Assembly (NCBI GenBank): GCA_902465755.1
Contig: CABQOK010000013.1
Span: 1 to 14,538 of the forward strand
Reading direction: 5' to 3'
Origin: an uncultured Anaerococcus sp.
GTDB lineage: Bacteria; Bacillota; Clostridia; Tissierellales; Peptoniphilaceae
DNA length: 14,538 bases
Of this stretch, positions 1 to 6,797 are shown piece by piece. A model generated the notes under the pieces. The model worked only from the letters and a program-made list of their open reading frames with translations. It ran no database searches and was not told the origin of the DNA. How positions within the stretch are numbered: the first letter of the stretch is position 1; every line of letters starts with the position of its first letter. The translations under genes and the position numbers were made by a program.

Positions 1-57
1 CATGTGTTATGCACGCCGCCAGCGTTTATCCTGAGCCAGGATCAAACTCTCATAAGT
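1..57 (-). rRNA. rrs: 16S ribosomal RNA, 5' end only (partial)
   Basis: Read on the minus strand, the first bases contain the universal bacterial 16S start AGAGTTTGATCCTGGCTCAG (50 down to 31), followed by the conserved ACGCTGGCGGCGTGC and AACACATG blocks. The gene runs leftward out of the window, so only about 57 nt are present. The end at 57 is set by counting about seven bases upstream of AGAGTTTGATC, as in the E. coli numbering, and the exact mature end is therefore approximate. It is the first gene of an rRNA operon transcribed away from the rest of the window. Confidence 0.97.
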
Positions 58-257
58 AATATGAGCCGTTTTTATTCTGGCTTATTCATTTACATCTGAC
101 TTAATCAAATGCGTGATTTAAATTTTGTCCTTATCTTTCGACAAGAATCATTGTACTCAAAGTATTAACTTTGGTTGTTGTTATTGTATTCTATATAATT
201 TTATGATTATCATCTTACGATGTTAATCTCGGTTCAATGTCGCTTGTATCTCGCGAC
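58..257 (-). other. 16S rRNA operon leader (precursor 5' region)
   Basis: About 200 nt lie between the most proximal rRNA promoter and the 16S 5' end. The stretch has no convincing gene. It holds several short self-complementary segments, including CTCATA/TATGAG (49-54 with 60-65) at the mature 5' boundary and TTGTC/GACAA a little upstream. Such leaders normally carry antitermination (boxA-type) signals and one strand of the RNase III processing stem. I could not identify a clear boxA, and the partner strand of the processing stem would lie outside the window. Confidence 0.6.
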
Positions 258-263
258 TCTTAT

Positions 264-292
264 ATAATACTACATAAGTTTTTGTTTGTCAA
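264..292 (-). promoter_or_regulatory. rRNA promoter, gene-proximal of three
   Basis: On the minus strand a perfect -35 TTGACA (292-287) is followed after exactly 17 bp by TATTAT (269-264). The predicted start is a purine near 257-258. An A/T-rich block directly upstream of the -35 resembles an UP element. This is the closest promoter to the 16S gene. Confidence 0.85.
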
Positions 293-359
293 ATTATTTT
301 ATCATTTTTTAATGATTTTTTTAATTTTCCAAAGCACTAAGCTCATGCGGTATAATATG

Positions 360-388
360 AGTATACACCCCGAAGAATGTTTTGTCAA
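360..388 (-). promoter_or_regulatory. rRNA promoter, middle of three
   Basis: A perfect TTGACA (388-383) is followed after 17 bp by TATACT (365-360) on the minus strand. The bases upstream of the -35 are again A/T-rich, like those of the other two promoters. It lies 96 bp upstream of the proximal promoter. Confidence 0.78.
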
Positions 389-434
389 ATATTTTTTCTA
401 TTTAATATTGACTCCTCTTCGAACGTGCCTAATT

Positions 435-463
435 ATAATACTATGGATTTCTAATCTTGTCAA
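435..463 (-). promoter_or_regulatory. rRNA promoter, distal of three
   Basis: A perfect TTGACA (463-458) is followed after 17 bp by TATTAT (440-435) on the minus strand, with A-rich sequence upstream. It lies 75 bp above the middle promoter. The identical -35 and identical 17-bp spacing at all three sites argue that these are real tandem promoters. Confidence 0.8.
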
Positions 464-543
464 TTATTTTTCCACTTTTACATTTCTTTCTATATATATG
501 CTATATTTATTTACATTCTATTTGTTTAAGTCGGCATAAATGT

Positions 544-573
544 TTGATGTAAATAGAAAAACAATATTATAGT
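544..573 (+). promoter_or_regulatory. Candidate promoter of the BCCT transporter gene
   Basis: TTGATG (544-549) and TATAGT (568-573) lie 18 bp apart, about 45 bp before the chosen start codon. The match is moderate, but this is the best sigma-A-type candidate in the short space between the divergent rRNA promoters and the gene. Confidence 0.4.
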
Positions 574-616
574 CTAGTAATTTTATTGAGATTATTAATA
601 TATGAGAGGACTTTAC

Positions 617-2176
617 ATGAAAGAAAAATCATCTTACATAAGAAATAATAAGGTTTTTATTTTTCCACTAGGATTGTTAGTAGTCCTCGTAGCTATGGGA
701 ACTCTCATTCCACATCCTTTTGGGGAAGTAAGTGAAAATCTAACTAATAGTATCACAAAGGACTTTGGTTGGTTCTACCTTTTACTTGTTACAGGTATTT
801 TATTTTATTTGTTATACCTATGCCTTAGTCCCATCGGTCAAATTAAATTGGGTAATCCTAATTCCAAACCTGAACATTCTACCGCTTCTTGGATAGCTAT
901 GATGTTTTCTGCCGGTATGGGTATAGGACTTGTCTTTTATGGGGCGGCAGAACCTCTTAGTCACTATGCTATAAACCCACCTCTAGCAGATCCATCCTCT
1001 AGGAAAGCTTTGGAGGATTCTTTCCAATACACATTCTTCTATTGGGGTATACACGCTTGGGGTGTTTATGCCATAGTAGGTCTTGCTCTCGCTTATTTTG
1101 GTTTTAGAAAGCAAGAGAGATATCTCTTATCAGAAACCTTCAAGCCTTTATTAGATAATACTGATGGCTTTATAGGCAAGACAATCGATATAATTACTAT
1201 TGTTGCAACTGTTATAGGTGTTGCTACAACCCTAGGTTTTGGAGCAAGTCAAATTAACGGTGGACTTTCTTATCTTTTTGGTATATCAAATAATTTCAAG
1301 GTCCAGACTGTAATTATATTAGTCACAATCCTTCTATTTATCCTAAGCGCCATGTCAGGTTTGGGTAAGGGAGTTAAGATCTTATCAAATCTAAATTTGA
1401 TTCTTGCTATAGGTCTACTGGCCATTGCCATAGTAGTTGGTCCATCTGTTAGAATATTTGATAACCTCACTAATTCTCTAGGAAATTATCTACAAAATTT
1501 CTTAGCTATGAGTTTTAGATCATCTTCCTTCTATCCTGAAAAGCGTGGCTGGATTAATTCTTGGACTATTTTCTATTGGGCTTGGTGGATTTCCTGGTCT
1601 CCTTTCGTTGGAGTTTTTATAGCTAGGATATCAAAGGGAAGAACTATTAGGGAGTTTATTTCGGTTGTGTTGCTAATTCCAACTATTTTGAGTATCCTTT
1701 GGTTTACAAGTTTCGGTACTCTATCAACTAGTGTTCAAGAAGCTGGTTTCGATTTGACTGGCTTTGCGACTGAAGAAGTTCTTTTCGCAACATTTTCCCA
1801 TTATAGTTTAGGCAAAGTCATGTCCATAGTTGCCTTGGTTTTGATTGTTTCGTTTTTCATAACATCTGCTGACTCTGCGACATTTGTTTTGGCTATGTTA
1901 TCTGAAAAAGGGAATCTTAACCCTTCCAATAAGAAGAAAATAGTTTGGGGAGCTCTGCTTGCTCTTATAGCTATATCTCTACTATTTTCTGGCGGTCTTA
2001 CAGCCCTTGAAAATACCCTAATCATTGTAGCCTTGCCTTTTTCTCTGGTAATAATTTTTATGATGATTACTCTCCTGATAGAGCTAAAGCATGAGAAAAA
2101 CAAAATGGGGCTTTCAATTACTCCGGATAGGCTTCCAAAAACAAATCAACCTTTCAAATCCTATAGTGAAGATTAA
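617..2176 (+). CDS. BCCT-family betaine/choline/carnitine transporter
   Basis: Secondary carrier of the betaine-carnitine-choline transporter family, expected to take up a quaternary ammonium compound such as glycine betaine across the cytoplasmic membrane. The 519-residue product is membrane-dominated, with about 12 hydrophobic segments. It shows the glycine-rich AGMGIGLVFYGAAEP at 99-113 and the tryptophan-rich WAWWISWSP at about 321-329 that forms the aromatic substrate site. The intact GMGIG segment resembles the Na+-coupled BetP/OpuD type rather than the CaiT exchanger, so ion-coupled uptake is inferred. I chose ATG 617 because AGAGGA lies six bases upstream; the in-frame ATG at 602 has no such site and would add five residues. 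The gene is divergent from the rRNA operon, and its 3' end abuts the inverted-repeat element at 2177. The exact substrate cannot be read from sequence. Confidence 0.93.
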   Translation: MKEKSSYIRNNKVFIFPLGLLVVLVAMGTLIPHPFGEVSENLTNSITKDFGWFYLLLVTGILFYLLYLCLSPIGQIKLGNPNSKPEHSTASWIAMMFSAGMGIGLVFYGAAEPLSHYAINPPLADPSSRKALEDSFQYTFFYWGIHAWGVYAIVGLALAYFGFRKQERYLLSETFKPLLDNTDGFIGKTIDIITIVATVIGVATTLGFGASQINGGLSYLFGISNNFKVQTVIILVTILLFILSAMSGLGKGVKILSNLNLILAIGLLAIAIVVGPSVRIFDNLTNSLGNYLQNFLAMSFRSSSFYPEKRGWINSWTIFYWAWWISWSPFVGVFIARISKGRTIREFISVVLLIPTILSILWFTSFGTLSTSVQEAGFDLTGFATEEVLFATFSHYSLGKVMSIVALVLIVSFFITSADSATFVLAMLSEKGNLNPSNKKKIVWGALLALIAISLLFSGGLTALENTLIIVALPFSLVIIFMMITLLIELKHEKNKMGLSITPDRLPKTNQPFKSYSED

Positions 2177-2177
2177 A

Positions 2178-2221
2178 GGGGATGTTGCAGAATGAATAAA
2201 TCGTACCCTTATCGTTAGAAG
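2178..2221 (+). repeat. Left terminal inverted repeat of the element
   Basis: Starts one base after the BCCT stop codon. Read left to right it contains TGTTGCA, TGAATAA, ATCGTACC and ATCGTTAGAAG in that order, the same blocks found in the same order on the other strand at the right end. Confidence 0.75.
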
Positions 2222-2325
2222 AACCTCCACGGAAAGTCTCTCGAAGCCGACGGGCTAATAGCCTCTATCAGCCGGTAGGCTCCGATCGGCCCACCTGCCA
2301 TGGGAGGTAAAATTTCCTAAGAGAA

Positions 2326-2373
2326 CCTTCTAACGATGGTACGATGATTATTCATAGTTTTGCAACAGCCCCT
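2326..2373 (-). repeat. Right terminal inverted repeat of the element
   Basis: Read on the minus strand from 2373 it begins AGGGGCTGTTGCAAAAC and then repeats the TGAATAA, ATCGTACC and ATCGTTAGAAG blocks of the left end, with short insertions relative to it. It ends two bases from the radical SAM stop codon. Confidence 0.75.
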
Positions 2374-2375
2374 CT

Positions 2376-3257
2376 TTACCTAGCTTGCCTCTCATTTGTT
2401 GAGTTCAATATCTCTGGGCTTAGGTTTTCTAGGGCATAATTTAGTTTTTCCAGTATTTTATCCTTGTTTTTAAATCTATGGCTTACATTTATAAGATTTA
2501 CCATATGGCCTGATGAGAAAAGAGTTTCGTCAGGATAGTCTAAATTTTCTACTAAGACTATTTGTTCCTTTATAATTTCTCCAAGGCTTGCTTCCTTAAA
2601 GTCTCCTTCTTCCCTCATTTTGTAAAGCTCAGATCCATATTGGACCGATGTTGTCATAGGAAATACAGATTTGGCTGGGTAGATATTTAGAAATTCTGCC
2701 GTAGCCTTGGCATTTACTTCTGAATTGCCTCTTCCTGCCACTCCCATCATAAGGATAGCATGATAGCTTAGTCCTGCTTCTTTTATTTTACTTAGGGACT
2801 TTTTGTATTCTTCTAAGTTACATCCCTTGTTTATTTTAAGTAGGGCAGGCTCGTAAGCTGTCTCCACTCCTATATACAATTCATCAAATCCCAATTTCTT
2901 TAACTCTTTAAGTTCTGCTACTGTTTTGTTCTTCATATTATAAAATGAGGCATATGAAGTTATGGTTTTGATATTTGGTAAATATTTATGGATTAATTCC
3001 CCTATTTCCATTAGCTTTTCAAAAGATAGGGCGAAGGGATCTCCATTTAAGAGATATATCCTTTCCAGATTTGGATAGTAAAATGCCAACTCCTCTAAGT
3101 CACTTATTATATTTTCCTTGGGAGCTAGAGAAAAAGGTGTGTGTTGATACATAGTGCAAAATACACACTTGTTGTGAGAGCATCCTCTAGTCACTTCCAA
3201 AAGGGGAGTTCTTGCCTCAAGGGGCGGTCTATATATTTCGTTTCCTGTATAATGCAT
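2376..3257 (-). CDS. Radical SAM protein of unknown specificity
   Basis: A 293-residue protein with the features of a radical SAM core. A cysteine cluster (C26, C31, C34 in TRGCSHNKCVFC) would hold the 4Fe-4S cluster that cleaves S-adenosylmethionine, followed by the glycine-containing LLNGDPFALS at about 69-78 and a barrel-like body with GVETAYEPAL. The cluster spacing is CX4CX2C rather than the usual CX3CX2C. The protein is short, with no B12-binding, TRAM or SPASM-like cysteine-rich extension visible. The start ATG at 3257 has AGGAGG just upstream. It is divergent from the hemerythrin gene and convergent with the BCCT gene. Class assignment is firm; the reaction is not recognisable. Confidence 0.85.
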   Translation of the reverse strand: MHYTGNEIYRPPLEARTPLLEVTRGCSHNKCVFCTMYQHTPFSLAPKENIISDLEELAFYYPNLERIYLLNGDPFALSFEKLMEIGELIHKYLPNIKTITSYASFYNMKNKTVAELKELKKLGFDELYIGVETAYEPALLKINKGCNLEEYKKSLSKIKEAGLSYHAILMMGVAGRGNSEVNAKATAEFLNIYPAKSVFPMTTSVQYGSELYKMREEGDFKEASLGEIIKEQIVLVENLDYPDETLFSSGHMVNLINVSHRFKNKDKILEKLNYALENLSPEILNSTNERQAR

Positions 3258-3312
3258 ACATCCTCCTAGTTAGACTATACAAGAATGCTGGAGGTTTTCC
3301 CAAAAGCTCAGG

Positions 3313-3318
3313 TATAAT
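3313..3318 (+). promoter_or_regulatory. Possible -10 element before the hemerythrin gene
   Basis: A perfect TATAAT lies 16 bp before the hemerythrin start codon. No good -35 is found 17 bp upstream, and the implied transcript start (about 3325) would fall inside the GGAGGTGA ribosome binding site (3323-3330), so it is doubtful as a normal promoter. The intergenic gap to the divergent radical SAM gene is only 77 bp, so both promoters must lie in or near it. Confidence 0.25.
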
Positions 3319-3334
3319 AGTTGGAGGTGATAAT

Positions 3335-3883
3335 ATGAAAGCAATAGAGTATTTAGTAAAAGAACACGATCAGATAACAAGATTTTTGGATAGGTTAGAG
3401 GAAGAATGTCTTTCTATTCTCAAGGATAAATCCATAGATGAAGAATTCTTCAGGGCAAGCATCTCCTTTATTAGAGAGTTCGCAGATGGAATCCATCACA
3501 AGAAGGAAGAAGATATACTTTTTAAATATATGATAGAAGAGCTAGGACCTTTGGGAGAAAAAGTCGTAAAAAATGGCATGCTAGTCGAGCATCAACTCGC
3601 TAGATCCTATGTATTTAAGCTTGAAAACTCACTGAATTCTTACAAGAAAACAAAAGATGATAGAGATATCCTCCAGATTATCGCAAACTCTATGGCCTAT
3701 GTAAATCTTTTAAGAGAGCATATAGATAAGGAGAATTCTACGGTATATACTTTCGCAGAAGATAGGTTAAAAGATGATATCAAAGAAAAAATCGAGAAAG
3801 AAAGTGATAATAGACTAAAGGAAGACGAGCTATCCTATCAAAGGAAGGAAGAACTTCTTAACATTATTTTCAAAAATTTATAA
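3335..3883 (+). CDS. Hemerythrin-like (HHE domain) cation-binding protein
   Basis: A 182-residue, mostly helical soluble protein of the hemerythrin/HHE superfamily, which binds a di-iron centre and in bacteria is linked to oxygen or nitric oxide sensing and iron-sulfur protection. Candidate metal ligands appear in the expected order: H11 (KEHDQI), H54-H55 with E58 (GIHHKKEED), H86 (VEHQLAR) and H129 with E133 (REHIDKEN). The domain takes up about residues 1-145, followed by a charged helical tail. The start at 3335 is supported by GGAGGTGA five bases upstream; the longer in-frame reading from 3212 overlaps the divergent radical SAM gene and is not likely. The gene ends just before a strong hairpin terminator. 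A protective role against oxygen or NO in an anaerobe is an inference. Confidence 0.88.
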   Translation: MKAIEYLVKEHDQITRFLDRLEEECLSILKDKSIDEEFFRASISFIREFADGIHHKKEEDILFKYMIEELGPLGEKVVKNGMLVEHQLARSYVFKLENSLNSYKKTKDDRDILQIIANSMAYVNLLREHIDKENSTVYTFAEDRLKDDIKEKIEKESDNRLKEDELSYQRKEELLNIIFKNL

Positions 3884-3892
3884 TCGTAATTT

Positions 3893-3937
3893 AAAGACAT
3901 ACTTAGCCTAAAACGACTAGGTATGTCTTTTTTTATG
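3893..3937 (+). terminator. Rho-independent terminator of the hemerythrin gene
   Basis: A 14-bp stem (3893-3906 with 3917-3930, one G-T pair) with a 10-nt loop is followed by a run of seven T. It starts about 10 bases after the hemerythrin stop and overlaps the last codons of the convergent ugpC gene. On the minus strand the stem is followed by a weaker T tract, so it may also stop ugp transcripts. Confidence 0.9.
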
Positions 3938-5075
3938 CATCTACAACTTCTTGTAGTTTTATAGGATCTACGTTTTTTTCAGGAAACGAAATACAAATTT
4001 CAGTTTCTATATCAAAAATATAGGTGTTTTTCTCATTTATACTTATAGGAATTTCTTTATCTACTAATATAGGATCTTTAGAATCAAAACGCATCACTAT
4101 TGTTTCTCCCCTATCGGTTCTAGTATAACCATAGGTATCTGATCCCATGTATTCAACATTCGAAAACTTAACTTTTATATCAGATTCCTTATCATAGTTG
4201 AATTCTTCCGTCCTGATTCCTATTAGGATTTTTCCCTCTTCTACTCCCTTTTCTAGAAGATCCTTAGTTTTAAAGTCAGGCAATTTAACCTTCCTGGAAA
4301 AAAGTTCTATACAAAGCGAAGATCCTTCTTTTGTTAAATTGCTTTCGATTATGTTCATCTTAGGAGAACCAATAAATTCTGCAATAAATCTATTTCTTGG
4401 CCTATAGTATAGGTTTAAAGGTGTATCAAATTGGACAAGTTCTCCTTGATTTAAAACCGCAATCCTATCTCCCATTGTCATAGCTTCTATCTGATCGTGA
4501 GTTACGTAAATAAATGTGGTATCTAACTCCTTATGAAGCCTTACTATTTCAGATCTCATCTCCACCCTTAGCTTGGCATCAAGATTTGATAAAGGCTCAT
4601 CTAATAGAAAAACCTTGGGGTTTCTAACCATTGCCCTTCCCAAGGCGACTCTTTGTCTTTGTCCTCCAGATAATTGGGCTGGTTTTCTATCTAGGAGAGA
4701 TTCTAGTTGCAATATTTTTGCAATTTTTTCAACCTTTTGATCTATATTCTCTTTCTTTTCTTTTTGCATCTTTAAGGCAAAGCCCACATTATCTCTAATA
4801 CTCATATGAGGATATAGGGCGTAGGATTGAAATACCATAGCTATATCCCTATCTTTGGGGTTTACATCATTCATCCTAGCTTCATCTATATACAAATCTC
4901 CCTTGCTTATTGGTTCAAGACCCGCAATCATCCTAAGTGTTGTAGACTTACCACAGCCAGAAGGGCCAACTAGGACTACAAACTCCTTATCTTTTATATC
5001 AAGATTTATATTCTTTGCTCCTTCGAAGCCATTGTCATATATTTTCCAAATATCTTCTAATTTTACTTTTGCCAT
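3933..5075 (-). CDS. ugpC: ABC importer ATPase, UgpC/MalK type
   Basis: A 380-residue ATP-hydrolysing subunit that powers the importer encoded just upstream. Visible motifs are Walker A GPSGCGKS (37-44), Q-loop Q83, signature LSGGQ (135-139), Walker B VFLLDE (155-160), D-loop SNLDAK and the switch histidine H193 (YVTHDQ). The C-terminal part from about 235 is the OB-fold/TOBE extension typical of the MalK/UgpC/MsmX group. The start MAKVKLED at 5075 is chosen because it has AAGGGG upstream and lies two bases after the ugpE stop; a longer reading from 5162 would run deep into ugpE. It is the last gene of the operon. UgpC versus a shared sugar ATPase cannot be separated by the ATPase alone; the call rests on its neighbours. 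Confidence 0.9.
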   Translation of the reverse strand: MAKVKLEDIWKIYDNGFEGAKNINLDIKDKEFVVLVGPSGCGKSTTLRMIAGLEPISKGDLYIDEARMNDVNPKDRDIAMVFQSYALYPHMSIRDNVGFALKMQKEKKENIDQKVEKIAKILQLESLLDRKPAQLSGGQRQRVALGRAMVRNPKVFLLDEPLSNLDAKLRVEMRSEIVRLHKELDTTFIYVTHDQIEAMTMGDRIAVLNQGELVQFDTPLNLYYRPRNRFIAEFIGSPKMNIIESNLTKEGSSLCIELFSRKVKLPDFKTKDLLEKGVEEGKILIGIRTEEFNYDKESDIKVKFSNVEYMGSDTYGYTRTDRGETIVMRFDSKDPILVDKEIPISINEKNTYIFDIETEICISFPEKNVDPIKLQEVVDA

Positions 5076-5077
5076 AA

Positions 5078-5953
5078 TTACCCCTTTACTGCTCCTGTAG
5101 TTAGTCCCTTTACCATATTCTTTTGGGCGAACATAAATATTATTAGCGATGGTATCATACAAACTACAACCCCTGCTATCATCAAAAGCATCGATTGTGA
5201 ATCTGCTGAATTTAGCATAGATATACCAATTTGCACCGTCCTATATCTATCAGATCCAGTTATAAGAAGTGGCCACATATACATATTCCATGCTCCCAAG
5301 AAAGATTGTACAGCCAAGGCCCCTATTGTAGGTTTTGAAAGAGGGATCAGAATTCTAAATATAAATCCCAAATCACTTGCTCCGTCTATCTTACTTGCCT
5401 CATAAATTTCCATAGGAAAAGACTTAAAAGCTTGTCTAAAGAGAAAGATTCCCATAGCACTAGTTAAGTAAGGCGCAACCAATCCAAAAAACGAATCTGT
5501 AAAGCCCCATCCAGAAATCATCAAGAAGTTCGAAATTATGGTAGTTTCTCCCGGAATCATAGTTGTCGCCATTATTATCGCAAATAGAATTCCCTTTTTC
5601 TTAAAATTTAGAAAGTGAAGAGCAAAAGCAGATAAAATCGCAGTTACCATTTGAAAGAAGGTTATGATTACAGAAACTATAAGAGAATTTATTATGTAGC
5701 CTTCTATTGGTGCTATTTTAAATACATCCTTATAATTATTAATAGTTGGGTGTGCTGTAAAAAAAGTCTTGTCATACAATTCATGACTAGGCTTTACACT
5801 CATAACGAAAGCATAGATTATAGGAAATAGTACAAATAAAACTACTATAATATTTAAAATCAATCTTAGTAGTTCAGTCTTTTTAAGACTTCTTTTTATA
5901 GATTTTTCTTTTTGTTTAGCATTAATCTCTTTTATATTGCTACTTACTTGCAT
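5078..5953 (-). CDS. ugpE: ABC importer permease, UgpE type
   Basis: A 291-residue inner-membrane permease of the MalG/UgpE class (binding-protein-dependent transport inner-membrane component). It has a charged N-terminal tail (about 1-28) and about six membrane segments. The cytoplasmic coupling (EAA) loop [12 protein letters not shown] lies near 183-193, where the ATPase docks. The start at 5953 has GGAG six bases upstream and lies inside the last codons of the preceding permease gene, a 14-nt overlap that suggests translational coupling. It pairs with the UgpA-type permease to form the translocation pore. Confidence 0.9.
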   Translation of the reverse strand: MQVSSNIKEINAKQKEKSIKRSLKKTELLRLILNIIVVLFVLFPIIYAFVMSVKPSHELYDKTFFTAHPTINNYKDVFKIAPIEGYIINSLIVSVIITFFQMVTAILSAFALHFLNFKKKGILFAIIMATTMIPGETTIISNFLMISGWGFTDSFFGLVAPYLTSAMGIFLFRQAFKSFPMEIYEASKIDGASDLGFIFRILIPLSKPTIGALAVQSFLGAWNMYMWPLLITGSDRYRTVQIGISMLNSADSQSMLLMIAGVVVCMIPSLIIFMFAQKNMVKGLTTGAVKG

Positions 5954-6797
5954 TATTATCTCCGTTTGATCTAAAGGCTATGATTGTAAGAATCATAACT
6001 ATAAAAAATAAAACTACTGATTCTGCAGAAGCATAACCATACCTGTAGTTCATAAAGGCATTTTTATAAATATCATGCACTATTACATTAGTTGCCTCTC
6101 CTGGTCCACCTTGAGTAAGAAGCTTTATTTGTCCGAATGATTGGAAGGCATTAATTATATTAGTAACTACAACAAAAAACATGATAGGCCTAACTGAAGG
6201 AAGGGTAACATGCTTAAACTGATTCCAGTTATTTGCCCCATCAATTGAAGCTGCTTCATACAAACTGTCATCTATTCCGGCTAGTCCTGATGAAAAGTAC
6301 AAGAAATTCATACCTGAGTTTAGCCAAGCTGTAAGAATACCTACACTTACAAGGGCCCAATTAGGGTCTGCCAGCCAGTTGATATTTGTTTTTAAAATCA
6401 CATTTAAAATTCCCACAGATTGGTTAAGCATTACTTTAAATACTAGAGCCATACCTGATGAAGCTATAGCTATAGGAAGAGAATAAGCAGCCGAAAATAA
6501 CCTTATAGCTGGAAAATTCACTCTGCACAATAGTGCTGTAGAAAATCCTATTAGAACACCTATAATTACAACTATAACAACATAAATCATAGTTACCTTT
6601 AGACTGTTCCAAAAAGATGGGGAAGATAGCAGATCCGAATAATTTTTAAATCCAATAAAAAGAGTGTTGGCCCCCATATTATCCGTTGCGTACAGACTAC
6701 GAATAATAGTCTGTACGAAAGGATAAAATACAAATAGTGTTAATAGAGCCAGTGCTGGAAGCATGTAAAGATAGGCTTTATTATTATATTTATTCAT
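5940..6797 (-). CDS. ugpA: ABC importer permease, UgpA type
   Basis: A 285-residue permease of the MalF/UgpA class, with about six membrane helices and the EAA coupling loop SLYEAASIDGANNW near 179-191. The C-terminal QIKLLTQGGPGEATNVIVHDIYKNAF segment pattern (from about residue 223) is usual for UgpA/LacF-like permeases. Its ATG overlaps the stop codon of ugpB by one base (TAATG), so the two genes are probably translated together. It works with the UgpE permease downstream. No truncation is seen. Confidence 0.9.
   Translation of the reverse strand: MNKYNNKAYLYMLPALALLTLFVFYPFVQTIIRSLYATDNMGANTLFIGFKNYSDLLSSPSFWNSLKVTMIYVVIVVIIGVLIGFSTALLCRVNFPAIRLFSAAYSLPIAIASSGMALVFKVMLNQSVGILNVILKTNINWLADPNWALVSVGILTAWLNSGMNFLYFSSGLAGIDDSLYEAASIDGANNWNQFKHVTLPSVRPIMFFVVVTNIINAFQSFGQIKLLTQGGPGEATNVIVHDIYKNAFMNYRYGYASAESVVLFFIVMILTIIAFRSNGDNNASK

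Larger units (their letters stand above)
2177..2374. mobile_element. MITE-like non-autonomous inverted-repeat element
   Basis: A segment of about 197 bp fills the whole space between two convergent genes. Its ends are imperfect inverted repeats of roughly 45-50 bp sharing the blocks GGGG-N-TGTTGCA, TGAATAA, ATCGTACC and ATCGTTAGAAG, with small indels between them. There is no open reading frame of transposase size. The core (about 2222-2310) is clearly richer in GC than the surrounding DNA and carries nested stems. Ends with CTGTTGCAAA recall some insertion sequences (IS6-type ends have this string), so a MITE derived from an insertion sequence is inferred; the parent family is not established. 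I see no clear target-site duplication. The folded transcript could also end or stabilise mRNAs of both flanking genes. Confidence 0.72.

Noticed and set aside
237..539. A 100-residue forward reading frame in the rRNA promoter region
   Set aside because: It covers three strong reverse-strand promoters, has no ribosome binding site, and its hydrophobic product reflects AT-rich DNA.
2222..2310. Known self-cleaving ribozyme or riboswitch in the element core
   Set aside because: I looked for hammerhead core strings (CTGATGA, GAAA) and other familiar signatures on both strands and found none; only the generic multibranched fold is supported.
2170..2381. Target-site duplication around the inverted-repeat element
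   Set aside because: The 8-bp flanks (AGATTAAA and TCTTTACC) do not match, and no shorter convincing repeat is seen.
3212..3334. A longer N-terminus for the hemerythrin-like protein
   Set aside because: It would overlap the start of the divergent radical SAM gene; a strong ribosome binding site supports 3335.
5076..5162. A 29-residue N-terminal extension of the ATPase
   Set aside because: It lies in the ugpE coding region; homologues begin at the MAKV-type start, which has its own ribosome site.
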